From: Boesenbergia rotunda
Taxonomy: Eukaryota > Streptophyta > Magnoliopsida > Zingiberales > Zingiberaceae
Direction of reading: 5' to 3'
Length of the DNA: 64,000 nt
Assembly (NCBI GenBank): GCA_024364735.1
Contig: JAGFNQ010004004.1
Coordinates: 62,001-126,000 of the forward strand
Below, piece by piece: positions 35,968-47,657 of this stretch. A model generated the notes under the pieces. The model made no database searches. It saw only the letters and a program-made list of their open reading frames with translations, and was not told the origin of the DNA. The position numbers and the translations under genes were made by a program. Each line of letters opens with the position of its first letter. Within the stretch, counting starts at the first letter, position 1.

Positions 35968-36688
35968 GTATTTTAAAAAGTATTCTAAAAGATGATGCCT
36001 AGGATCCCCTAAGCGCCCCCTAGGCGGCGAGCAACTGCCCACAATTCTATCTTTTACAAAGGAGACGCTAGTGGACATTACAGAATTAATCAGTCGCCCA
36101 GGCAGCATGACACTTAGGCGGTGGGCAGTTGCCCACAATTCTGCCTTTTGCAAAGCAACGTTGATGGGCGTCGTAGAATTAATCAATAGCCTAAGCGATG
36201 AGACGCCTCCTAGGTGTGGGTGGCCACTTTTTTTTAAAAGGAAAAACTTCCCGAATTGATTTGTCGATCGATTGAACACTATTAATTGATCGACCAATTA
36301 ATTGGCATGCTTTTGCGAAAAAAAGTCTACCGAATTGTTTGTCGATGGATTGAACACTTCAATCGATTGGACAAGTATTTCGTGATAAACAAAAGTTTTC
36401 CTAATATTTTAACCAATCGATTGAACATTATCAATCGATCTGCCAATCGATTGACATACTTTTTCGTGAGAAATAGAAGTATGCCAAATTGATTGGTCGA
36501 TCGATTGAATCAATTGGTCAATCGATTGGACAGACATTTCGTAACAAACAGAAGCTTTCCGAATTGATTGATTGATTGATTGAACATTATCAATCGATTA
36601 GTTGAGTTCTGCCTAGGTTGTCGTCTAGGCGCTAAGGCATTAGATGACGGGTGACTACCCATCTATCGCCTAAGACTTTTTAAAATAC
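35968..36688. mobile_element. Inverted-repeat element with CGATCGATTG repeats
   Basis: GTATTTTAAAAAGT at 35968-35981 pairs with ACTTTTTAAAATAC at 36675-36688. Inside the ends lie 'gcctaggatcccc' and 'gtctaggcgcta', and the core repeats 'aatcgatcgattgaac'-like words at least six times (36260-36610). No transposase. Likely a MITE (hAT-like ends); no target duplication found. Confidence 0.55.
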
Positions 36689-36785
36689 TATTTTTAAAAA
36701 TTGTAATACACAGTTATTACAATTTAAAAACTTTATTTCTAATCAACATTAATTAGTATTATATTATATTAACACTCTAAGTGGT

Positions 36786-37361
36786 AATTGGAGAAAACTC
36801 CCCAATCTCAAATTGGTCTTTGCATGTACTCCCCACTTGATAAATTCTTTGCAATTACTCCCTGATGGATTGAGTATAAAAGAGTAAAAATTCAATATAT
36901 ATTATAAAGATTTGAGTATAAATTATTTGAGATTTAGTATTAATTTAGGAAATTTGAGTATACAGTTTCGGTGACCCCTCATATGAAAATCTTGATGTGG
37001 TGAATACAACCTCACATACTTAAATTTTTAAATTTTATACTCAAATTTCTTTAAATAATACTCAATCTAAATCAATTTATACTTAAATTTTTATAATGTA
37101 TACTGAAATTTTTACTATATACTGAAGTAATGTATATCAAATTTTTTCAAATAATACTTAAATTTCTTAAATTAGTACTCAATCTCAAATAATTTATACT
37201 CAAATCTTTACAATGTATACTATATTTTTACTCTTTTATACTGATAAAAAAATAACACACAAAACTGTCTTGTCAATCCCATCAGGGAGTGCATGCAAAG
37301 GAATTTTCGGATGGGGACTACATGCAAAGGTGAGTTTGGGCTTGGGGAGTTTTCTCAAATT
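36786..37361. mobile_element. MITE with long terminal inverted repeats
   Basis: AATTGGAGAAAACTCCCC at 36786 and GGGGAGTTTTCTCAAATT ending at 37361 are inverted copies. The pairing continues through 'ctttgcatgtactcccca' and its partner, about 45 bases in all. The centre has inverted words of 'aatttgagtata' type. A target duplication is not clear. Confidence 0.65.
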
Positions 37362-37741
37362 TTCCCACACTCTAACTTTTATCAATAGTAATAACATAAC
37401 AATTACATAATTATCATGAAATGAGCATTTTTATTTAATATTGATTAACACTTAGTGACATTAGTAAATATTTTATTATATTACCTGCAAATCATAGTTG
37501 ATATTTTATTTTTATTAACACCTATCACTATTATATTATAGAAAATACTATGGCTGGTATAACTAATCAATTATAGCAACAATAAATACTTTAATTATAT
37601 TAAAAAAATTAAGGACAATTTCGAAAAGTATAAGTATATGATGGTGAGATGAAATATTCTTTTTATCATAAATGAAAGAGGGTACCTATTTTACGATTCT
37701 TAAAAGGACTGCCTTTTAAGTTTTTACCCGTTTATTTCTAA
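37362..37741. other. AT-rich spacer
   Basis: No gene or repeat seen between the MITE and the CACTA element. Confidence 0.6.
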
Positions 37742-37744
37742 GTC

Positions 37745-38190
37745 CACTACAAAATATTCAACATTTAGCGATGGACCTATTCCATCGCTAAACGCCAATA
37801 ACGACGGAATAGTGACGGAAAGAGCACCGTCGATTATCTCTCCGTCGCAAGTCAAAGGTAGCGACGGAAAGTCAAATCCGTCGCTACTAGCGACGGACAT
37901 TAAAAAATAATCCATCGCTAATAGCGACGGATATATACCCCCGTCGCAAATAACCGAAACCAGGGGGTGACATGTACAGGGACAAAATAGTGACGGAAAG
38001 TCAAATATCCATCGCTATTAGCGACGGACTAGTCAATTATCCGTCGCTATTCTATCGTAATTGGCGATGGAAAGTCAATTATCTGTCGCTGTTAGCGACG
38101 GATATGGTAAATATCCGTCGCTATTTGTGACGGAATAGTCAATATTCCGTTGTTAATAGCGATGGATTTTAAAAAATTCTATCGCTATTC
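37745..38190. repeat. Left subterminal repeats of the CACTA element
   Basis: Many copies of AGCGACGGA / TCCGTCGCT in both orientations. In En/Spm elements such repeats bind the element's own protein (family knowledge). Confidence 0.8.
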
Positions 38191-38840
38191 CTGGAAAAAT
38201 TCTAGCAGCTACAATCTATTTTCCCCCCTTCCCATATTTACATTCAATAAATACAATATTATAAATTTTCACACCACAACAGATATCGAAATACATACCA
38301 AACATGTCCAAGTCCAAACACATAATAAACATGTATCAAATACATATCAAACACATACTGGATCAAAAGTCCAAGTCCATATATATAAAGTCCAAGTCTA
38401 AAGATATCATATTGATATTGTAATGAAAAACTATAGTTTAGTAGAGAAACAATATATACATGAACACAGAGTGAATACTGGATCAAAAGGAATAATATTC
38501 CTGCACAATAGAAGAGAAACTATATAAATAAAACTTAAATAGAGTCAATATCTGAATATAACTCTGATAATGTTAAATCTGTAAACGAAAATGAACAAAT
38601 AAGAAACAATTAAGAAATAATATCCAATATACATACCTTTCAACCTAGTCAATCTCTGAATTCAACGCTGATAATGTACAATCTGTAAACAAAAATGAAC
38701 AAATAAGAAATAATTACTGACGCATATAATAACAAACCAGATAGTTACTGATGCATATAATAACAATTACTGAATTCAACTCTAATAATTTGATTTTGTA
38801 AAATATAGACAAGAAAATATAACATACCACAAAAATGTCT

Positions 38841-40064
38841 CTACTCATCTGAGGTATCCTCAGGATCCTGCGTCTCCTGAGACTCAAAACGATGAGGTGC
38901 GGGAGGGGCGGGCAGTTGTGTCATAGGGGATAGGGTCGCTTCAAAAGCTTGTATGTGACGCACTAACTTCTTAGTGTGTGCTTGGCAGGCCCGCAAATCT
39001 CTCAACTCTGCATCCCTCATTGCGCCCCTCTCAGCCCACGTCGTCTCCATTGTCGTGAGTCGAGTCCGCAGGGCATCATTTTCCTCCCGCAATTGACGAA
39101 CCTCACTAGAGGAAAAGGAGGAGGATCTTGGACATCCCCTCACGCCTGGAACTCTCATCTGATCATATGTGATTTTTGCCTGAGAGCCCAGGCCGTATAG
39201 GGCAGTCTTCCTCCATCCACCGACGACATCATAATAAATCTCATTCACCTAATCGGTAGAAAGAGGCTGTGAATCTTCCCCCTCTACAACAGGCTGAGAC
39301 GCATTTGCCTCTGCAACTCTAGTGGTCATTGCTTCCTGTAAAATAATAATTAAATTAATCTATATAAAATGTCAAAACAAATAAAATATAATTAATATAC
39401 TTACATTGATTGCCAAGGAGCGTCGATCGACAAATGACTCATCTTTTTTCTTATGGGTCTTGCTGAATACCTCATAACTAGTGGGAGGTCTCTGTAACTC
39501 AGCAACATGTATGCACAAAATATAATGTTTAAACATATCCAAAAAAACATACTAAATGTTTACCAAGTCAGTGGCATACTGGACAATGGAACGAGATCCA
39601 ACCGTGTGCTTCGTGGATCCGGTGTTGGGGCCAGCAAGCTCGGAGATGCGATTTGCTTTAGCAATCACAGCATTATCTTTCCAGTGTTGGGCATCCCAGA
39701 CTGCTCGCCATGCTGCCCAAACTGTCTCAGGGACCTCTAAAGGCCTATTTGCCTTCTTTCTCCACTTGTATATCATGTCCCTGTACAACTTGGAGCAGTA
39801 GGCATTCCATGTTCTTTTGAATTGCTCCTCTGCACCCTCCTCCCAAATATATCATTTCTGTAAAAAAATATGGTTAGTATCATGTTAGTTATAACATTAA
39901 ATTAAATATATATCTAAACTACTTACCAAGAATTCATCGTAGTAAAAAGTCTTTAATTATTGCTCGATATGACCCCATGTCGTAGCAGTCGACAATCTTT
40001 CTTTAAATTTTTTGGAAATATATGTTGAGACCTGGTGACCATCTGGGATGAAACTGTAGCAAAA
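38841..40064 (-). pseudogene. En/Spm second protein (Transposase_24-like), several exons
   Basis: Minus-strand pieces in order: QVSTYISKKFKERLS and KTFYYDEFL (40064-39925), KLYRDMIYKWRKKANRPLEV with PETVWAAWRAVWD (39830-39570), PPTSYEVFSKTHKKKDESF (39500-39405), then VNEIYYDVVGGWRKTALYGL (39248 onward) and a coiled-coil part (QLREENDALRTRLTTMETTW) ending at 38841. This matches the plant Ptta/En/Spm transposase family. Exon borders are approximate; stops at about 39250 and 39955 suggest decay. Confidence 0.65.
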
Positions 40065-40247
40065 ATGAAATATATTAGCAAAATTTAACCTAAAATATAT
40101 AAGAATTACATATGTTACCAGTCACCCACTACTCTCAGTGTAATCTAATCACCACGAGGTCTCTAGCATGACTATAAAAATCCAAACTTATAATATTAGA
40201 TATACACATTTGTAATAGTTAATCCGATGAAGATATGCATTACATAC

Positions 40248-40385
40248 AACTAGTATCAACCAAGATGAAACACAAACAACTAGTATCAACGAAGATGAAA
40301 TACAAACAACTAGTATCAACCAAGATGAAACAGAAACAACTAGATTCAACGAAGATGAAATACAAACAACTAGTAATGTTCAATA
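40248..40385. repeat. 31-bp tandem repeat in the CACTA element
   Basis: About four copies of 'caactagtatcaaccaagat' plus 11 more bases, slightly varied, between the two transposon genes. Confidence 0.8.
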
Positions 40386-40398
40386 CAAACAACTAATC

Positions 40399-43300
40399 TT
40401 AATCCGATGGAACTAAATTAACATGCAAGTTTTCATCGCTTGACTCCGTTGATACATCAACTTCCTCACTGCTAGATATTTCACCATCATCAATTTCCTC
40501 GTAAGAGACATTATCATCTATAAGTAATTGTGATGCTGATTGTATTTCTGAATCAACGAAGTTCATTATGGCTTCTTTATTTCGATAAGCATCGGAGTTG
40601 TGGGCAGTTATCATATTTGGCATTTCAATGGTTGACCTAGGCTTCATTTGACAAACAGCAAGTCATTCACTTGGTCGTCTTCTCTTAGTTGGGTACTCAA
40701 GATAAAATACTTGACCAGCTTGCATCACAAAGATGAAAGGTTCAAACTTGTTGAATCTTTTGGTTGAATTAACCTCAACAAAATTGTATAAACGATGTTT
40801 CCTGGTGCCCGTCCTTGGAGTTGGATCATACCAAGAACACCTGAATAGTACACATCTTTTGAAAGGTAACGCTAGGTATTCAACCTCAATAATTTCCTCT
40901 AGCCTATCATAATAGTCAAATTGAGTATCATTGTTGTTTGTTGATCCTTTGACAGAAACACCAGAATTATACGTTAGTCTTTGTGAATCACGTTAGCCCA
41001 CATGAAATCTGTATTCATTCACGTAATAACCGGAGAAGATGGTCATAGTACGCAGAGGTCCAAATGCGAGATTTTTTATTCTTTCGTCTTCTACATTTGA
41101 AATTCTATGATTATTCACCTATAATAGTGGTCATTAATAAAATTAGATTAATATGTAATAAAGAACTGTACAAAAAAATGCATATTAACTCACTTACATA
41201 TATTTGAAACTAAAATGCAAATTCATCTTCTATCTTCTGATCTACCTCATTTGCACTTATAGATGGATTTTGAATGTACAACTGTTGTTCGTACAACCTG
41301 ACATATAAGTTAATTTGATATCATGTAAGAAGTTTAATTATATTATCGGATAGTAATTTTAATACAACAGGAGTTAATACCTTAGGTATGGTTTGACCTC
41401 TTCACAGTTTAAGAGGATATATGTCCTAGCAGCATGATATTCTTGGTCATTTAACCGTCTAGATATAGTTGCACTCATTGCTCTTCTAAGATACTTGAAA
41501 ATAGAAAGCATGTCTGGGTCAAATGTTTGAATGTCATCTTGATTGCGTGGGCACTTTCGATGTCTGGTTTTCACATTTTAAGCAAAGTAATACGAGCAAA
41601 ATGAACTTGCTTCTTCAACCAGATATGCATTACATATTGATCCCTCAACTCTTGCTTTGTTACGCACATTATTCTTTAATTTTCTAAGAAACCTTTCAAA
41701 AGGATACATCCATCTGTATTGTACAAGGCCACATATTTGTGCTTCGCTAGGTAAATGAATAGGCAGATGTTTCGTTGAATTAAAAAAGCTTGGTGGAAAT
41801 ATTCACTCAAGTTTACATATTATTAATGGAATCTCTATCTGAAGGCATAACATATCTGATATCTTAATAACTCTGGAAGTCAAATTTTTTAAAAAAAGGC
41901 TTAATTCTGTAAGTGTTTGCCAAACATTATTAGAAAGTAATTCTTGGAAAACTATTAGAATTAATCTTTGCATGAACACATGACAATCATGACTCTTCAT
42001 TCCAACCATTTTAAATCTGTTTGTATCCACACAATGAGATATATTAGAGGCATATCCATCTGGAAATTTGCTGGCTTTTAACCAAGAACACATTGTTTGC
42101 TTACTTTCTTTGTCCAATGTATAACAAGCCTTGGGATATTTACCAGTTATTTCATTCTGATGCAACTCAGGTCTGCTAACTAATTGTTTCAATTCTTCAC
42201 GTAATTTTGTTATATCTTTTGTTTTCCCATGAACATTTAACACGGTATTGATGATGTTGTCAAAGAAATTTTTCTCAATATGCATGACATCCAAATTATG
42301 CCGAATGAGTAAATATTTCCAATATGGAAGCTCCAAAAAAAACTTCTTTTCTTCCAACCACATTTGTTGACTCTAACAATGTACTTGTTGATATCATCTA
42401 AACCATCCTGATATACTGGTAGAAATCCATAACTAACAATTTCATTTAACATTTCTTCGCCTGACATCCCAACTGGGGGTAGTTTCCTATCCACTTCATT
42501 CCTGTTGAAAATTTTCTTATTTCTTCTAAACGAATGATCAAGAGGTAAAAATTTTTGATGATTATCAAACCAATAAATCTTGCCACTGTAAGGCAAAGAA
42601 AATGCATCTGGCTGAATCATACAATGTGGATATGCTAACTTTCCAGCCGTGCTCCATCCTGATAACATTGAGTATGCAAGAAAATCACTAATGATCCATA
42701 ACAATGTTGCATGCATTATAAAGTTTGATTTACTTGCGATGTCATACGTCTCTGAACCTATATTCCATAAATGATTCAGCTTAGCAATCAAAGGTTGTAA
42801 AAATACATCTATTTGCCCTTCTGGATTATGAGGACCTGGAATTAGCATGGTAAAAAATATGAATTCATTGTTCATGCACATCCATGGTGGTAAGTTGTAT
42901 GGTGTTAAGATAACTGGTCATGATGAATATTGTTGTGCATAACTTTTAAATGGCTGAAATCCATCTGCAGAAAGTTCAAGACTTGCATTACGTGATTCCA
43001 TAGCAAAGGAAGAAAATATTGAATCTAAATGTTTCCATGCAGGGGAATCACAAGGATGACACATTATGTCTCCATCATGTCCATGGTTTTGATGCCAGAT
43101 CATATGACTTGTTGTTGTTGCTGATGCATACAAACGTTGGAGTCTAGCAGTCAAAGGAAAGTAATACATGACTTTGTAGGGAATATTTTTCTTCTTCTTC
43201 CCAACCATGCAAGTACTATTCTTGTAACGAGGATGATTACACATTTTACATTCCATCAACTCACTATCTTCGTTCCAATAGATCATACAATTATTGACAA

Positions 43301-43560
43301 AAAAATATATCTTTTTGACTGGCAAATCTAAGTCTCTAATTAGTTTTTTAGTATTGTAGAAATTATCAGTCATGCAGTTATGAGTTGGAAGCAACTCTGA
43401 CATCCATTGACATATGCCATCATAACATCATTCTGAGAAATGATGTTTCACCTTCATATTCAATAATCTTGTAGTAGCAGACAATTGAGAATGACCAGAA
43501 GGAATACCTTTCCATACTTCTCTTTCACTAGCCTTCAACATGTCATAGATTTTCTGAACT
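40399..43560 (-). pseudogene. TNP2-like CACTA transposase, disrupted
   Basis: Minus-strand order: YDMLKASEREVWKGIPSGHS (43550), MSELLPTHNCMTDNFYNTKK (43403), CKMCNHPRYKNSTC, LSADGFQPFKSYAQQYS (42950), SETYDIASKSNFIMHATLLW and YSMLSGWSTAGKLAYPHC (42770-42620), DVMHIEKNFFDNIINTV (42290), KMVGMKSHDCHVFMQRLI (42010), a DUF4218-type block with VQYRWMYPFERFLRKLKNN (41740-41680), and a DUF4216-type block with RCSWYDPTPRTGTRKHRLYN (about 40840). Stops replace Trp at 42918-42920 and near 40660, another stop lies near 43428, and a frameshift falls near 42360. The catalytic region therefore cannot be made as one chain. Introns are possible in the C-terminal part. Confidence 0.8.
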
Positions 43561-44080
43561 GGCGCGCACGACCGTCTTCATAGTCAATAATCTTCTCGAC
43601 TACCACGCATGGCCGAAGCAGCCGTGCCTGGCCATGGATGGTTGTGCATGGTCCGCCTGGCCATGGATGGTTGTGCATGGTCGCGCCTGCCGGAAGAACA
43701 TTGTCGGCGGTGAAGAAGATGCGTGAAACCTACGAGATGCAACGTACTTGTGACTGGAGGAGGGTTCACCAGAGGAGCATTCACCGGGGACGATAGACAC
43801 GCGACGGAGAAGAGAGAAGGTTGATCACGCGCGGCCGGGGGGGGGGGGGGGGGGGCGAACGACGCAAATTAAACCTAAGTTAGCGACGGAAATAACTTGT
43901 TCGTCGCTATTAGTGACGGACAAGTTACAATCCGTCGCTAATAGCGACGGATTATTATTATTCCGTCGCTATTAGCGATGGATTTGACCTATTCCGTCGC
44001 TAGTTTTAGGGTTTGACCTGGATCCAGTATTAACGATGGATAATTAATATCCGTCGCTAATCGCTGATTTTTTTGTAGTG
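43561..44080. other. Right end of the CACTA element: GC-rich stretch, poly-G, subterminal repeats
   Basis: 43561-43835 is GC-rich with repeats of 'catggatggttgtgcatgg' type and no recognised protein. A G run lies at about 43837-43854. 43875-44080 carries CGACGGA subterminal repeats. Confidence 0.65.
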
Positions 44081-44189
44081 GTCGTTTTTCTTAAATTTAG
44101 CTTTGCTTTTCCTTCTCTAAGATTTGTAAGGCATCAAAAGCAAGCTAGGTTTCAAAATTGAAGGTGTTATTATATCTTAGAATTAGACA

Positions 44190-44355
44190 ACCTGACTCCA
44201 CGAATTGATCATTAGGTAAATTTAGAAAGTAGTGAGTCATAGAGAGATCTTCAATCTCACCATTCGAACTTTATAGGTGTTCGAAGATGCTCAGTGTGAG
44301 ATTCAAACTCTCATTGCATGGTAAAGAGCCCTACCACTTTATCACCGCACCATGC
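44190..44355 (-). mobile_element. SINE 3 (tRNA-like head)
   Basis: Read on minus: GTGATAAAGTGGTAGGG (A-box-like) followed about 35 bases later by GAGTTTGAATCTC (B-box-like), then sequence of about 100 bases. Ends and target duplication are not clear. Confidence 0.45.
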
Positions 44356-46013
44356 CTGTTAAATATCAGAAATTTAGAGGCCTAGATTAATTAAAATCGA
44401 AACTTAAGGATGTAAATTGGATAGCTTAAATCTGGAGGGGCTTTCTGCAAAAGTGACTATAATTTATTAAACCCTATCCTCCCTTCTCCTTCTCATCACC
44501 GAGCACCCCCCTCTCGATTGCGAGCAATTCATTTTTTGCATCCTCGTGATTTCCCTTCTTCTTGCTCTTTCTCTCGCAAACCCACTGTCTCAACAACCCC
44601 TTTTTCCATAATATTATTTTCATGATTTTGATTAAAGATGATCGAGACTTCATACCTCTTCATCACGTTCACCCATAAATTTCAGTTTGTTGCATCCTTC
44701 AATGCAAGGTTTCCAACTCTGCTCTTAACCTAAGTAAAGCTACTGCTTCTGCTGTCAATTTTTCAGATTGCTTATGACAGCGAGCAAGATTGTTATCAGG
44801 AACCCTGCAATAGAAAAGTTATTGTGACTAAAAAAAATACAATCACCATGGTGATCTTGAGTGGCAATGGTGCTACAATCACCGTAAGTGACATTTCGAT
44901 TCTTACGTTCAATTCTTGAATAATTTTAGATGATCTACTGATGTTGTAGGATAGATCTGTTAACTTGGAATGTTTAGGTTTGATTTCTGATTGGATTTGA
45001 TATTAGATAAAAGAATATCATTTTGGATGTAGCTATGTTTGGATTAGAATTATTAATCTTTGAATCTTATTGATTGGAATGTAAGTTTAGGTCAACTTCT
45101 TGTTTCTTGTGACATGTGCCATGTATCCCTATTGGATTAGTAGGTGGAAGAGTTTTGATCAGTGGTGATGCTAGATGAATCAGTTTTGGACGGGTTTGGT
45201 CTATATAGTAGAATTGGAGTTATATTCATGTTAGTTCCTTGGGGTTTAAAAATTTGAGATTTAAACCTAGTTAAGAAGGAATTCATCGTAAATTAAATTT
45301 AATTAAATAGATATGCTAATTAGTATTTGTTTTAAATTTTATTTAATTGTAGTTTAGTTAATTATATAATTAACTTTATTAATAGCTAAACTATGTCCTT
45401 GATACAAGACACTGATTTGGTACGAGCACTTGGACGTGAGGGTTACTTGGATACATTCTACATTTAAGGCGGGTACTTTTTCTTTCAAATTTATAGTTTA
45501 TTGAACTTAAATGCATGACTTATTTTATTTCCAAGTAGGCTGCTTTACCTTTTCTTTGTCTGTTTGATATCATCCTTTGATATTTTCGATGCTTGAACTT
45601 TGAGCTAATCAAAATTCATATTCATACAGTCTCACCTGTTGATTTCTTAATCTATAAAGTACCGGTTGTATGCGAGTATTCAAAACTCATCATTAAACAC
45701 AACTAGGGTTTAGTTGATATTAGATATACCTTACCTAGTAAATTAGTTGCATATTAATTGGGCGTGTTGTAGTTGGTTGGATATTTATGCATTATACAGT
45801 TGCATATTTGTGATTTGGATGAAGTTGTGTATATTAGTAATATGCACCATATCTATATAGTTGCATACTGACGAATATCAGCTCTTTTACGGTTAAGCCC
45901 GCTGTCAGTCATATAGTTCTCTGTCCACTCAACCACTCACGAGTAGTAGTTGTTGTTAGAGTGTGAACAACCGTCCTGTTGAGCCACACTCAACCACTCA
46001 TGGTAGTGGATGT

Positions 46014-47269
46014 TGTAGGATTGATGCCATCGATAAAGGGGGGGTCAATATCGACTCGTAAAATCTTTCAGAAAACTCATCGTTCGTTCTAGTCAAAGAG
46101 TTAGTGCGCAACGGAAAATAATAAAACAAAAGACAGAACAAACAGAGACTTGCGGGATTTATTTACTTGGTTCCTAACCCCCTTGGGTCAGTACGTTCAA
46201 GGCCTATGTAATCAGCATGAGTCCACTATTGGTCTCCTTTTCGGAATTTCCGGAGGCGGAGAATACTCGTCTTATAGTTCAAGTTTACAACCAAAAGAAT
46301 AAGTAAATTAATGCGTAAAATAAAAGCAAACCAAAAAGAAAGTCGAAGGTCCGGCCAATCCGGAAGTCCGAAGTGGAGCGCACTTCCTCCTGGAGCCTCC
46401 TTGGTTGCAGAGCTTCTTCTCTAGAGCTTTTTCTTTGCTCAGAATACTTAGAATAATGTTGCAAGTGATGTTCTACCTTGAGGGGGCGAAACCCCTTTTA
46501 TAGTATGATCTAGGGCGCCCTAGAGCCTCTGAGGCGCCCTATAGGCGATCAAAAAATCATTCGTAATCGCGAACTTCGCAATGCTGATAAGTCAGGCCAT
46601 CCAGGGCACCTGGGACCATCCAGGGTACCCGGGACCATCCAGGGTGCCTGGGATCATCCCAGGTGATGGGACCATCCAGGGTGCCTGGGATCATCCCAGG
46701 TGACTGGGAGCCCAGTGGGCTACCCCAACTGGGGCGCCTGTATTGATACAGGCACCTTGGATGACCTTCCAGGCTGCTTTTTCTCCTGCGTTTGCTTTCC
46801 TATCTTGCCTCCAACTCCAGGTACCTGCAAGACAACAAACACAAGACAAATATACAAATAATCTTAGCCTTAAAGATTGGTTCCGACTTTGTATTTCTCT
46901 CGAAACCCTAGGTCGATCCGACACCTAATGTTCCCTCTTCCGGGGAACGCGTCCTCGCCTACTCCTCTCAGGAGAAGTTACCTTTTGCCAACCGGCTCCT
47001 CCGGTTGGACTTTTGCCCAATCTTCCAGATCAGGACTTCGGTGCCCAGTCCATGACCAAGCTTATTGCCTAACCCCCGGTCAGGTCTTCGGTGCCCAGTC
47101 CATGACCAGGACTTATTGCCCAACCCTCGGTCAGGAGTTCGTGCCCAGTCCACGACCAGGACTTATTGCCCAACTCTCGGTCAGGTCTTCGGTACCCAAC
47201 CCTCGGCCGGGACTTAGTGCCCAATTCCGCGAACCAGGACTTCATGCCAAACCCTCGGTCAGGTCTTAT
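46014..47269 (-). repeat. 3' LTR of B (5' part deleted)
   Basis: It matches the distal part of the LTR at 47658-48870. It has the AGGCGCC-type U3 palindromes (46510-46760), a TATA box on minus near 46498, and the 'aggacttattgcccaacc' minisatellite up to the deletion junction. Confidence 0.75.
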
Positions 47270-47552
47270 CAGAAAAATTATCTAAATTACCAAAATGATA
47301 TAACTGCGTAGGAAATTGAAATTTATTGCCAAAATTATTTTTTCGTACCTTGGACGGACACTGGTTCTTGTAGTGTCCGTGCTGTTGACATCTGATGCAT
47401 CTGATATGGCTTTTGTCCATCCGGACTCCTGGCGTTGGTACCTCCTTTGCCGCCGGTGGTAACGATCTATTCTTACGAGTAGGACACTGATTTTTATAGT
47501 GTCCTCTCTCCCTGCACTTGAAACATATAATATGAAATTTAAATTTGGACAT
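47270..47552 (-). pseudogene. Zinc-knuckle ORF of B (3'-truncated)
   Basis: It starts MSKFKFHIICFKCRERGHYK. Two CCHC knuckles are intact: CFKCRERGHYKNQC and CIRCQQHGHYKNQC. It runs to NLDNFSDK and is then cut by the deletion into the LTR. As in A1 and A2, no capsid part lies between primer site and knuckles. Confidence 0.75.
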
Positions 47553-47657
47553 AGTTAAAAAAAATACCTAATTCACCACTGGCTCCCCCTCGATTCCTGG
47601 CTTCTTTGCTCCGTTGGCTGTTAGTCTGGTGAAGAGTGACTAGGCTTGGATACCACT

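Larger units (their letters stand above)
37745..44080 (-). mobile_element. CACTA (En/Spm) DNA transposon, complete ends
   Basis: It starts CACTACAAAATATTC and ends GATTTTTTTGTAGTG, with target duplication GTC at 37742-37744 and 44081-44083. Length is 6336 bases. Both ends carry subterminal repeats of GCGACGGA and its complement. Two minus-strand genes lie inside: a TNP2-like transposase (right) and a second En/Spm protein (left). Both have stops or shifts, so the element is probably no longer autonomous. Confidence 0.9.

Noticed and set aside
43137..43331. Plus-strand frame opposite TNP2
   Set aside because: Shadow of the minus-strand transposase frame at 42918-43403.
44500..45000. Possible first exon of a host gene (CT-rich leader followed by ATGs)
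   Set aside because: Position fits R/U5 of the gypsy G LTR; no frame of useful length or recognisable protein.
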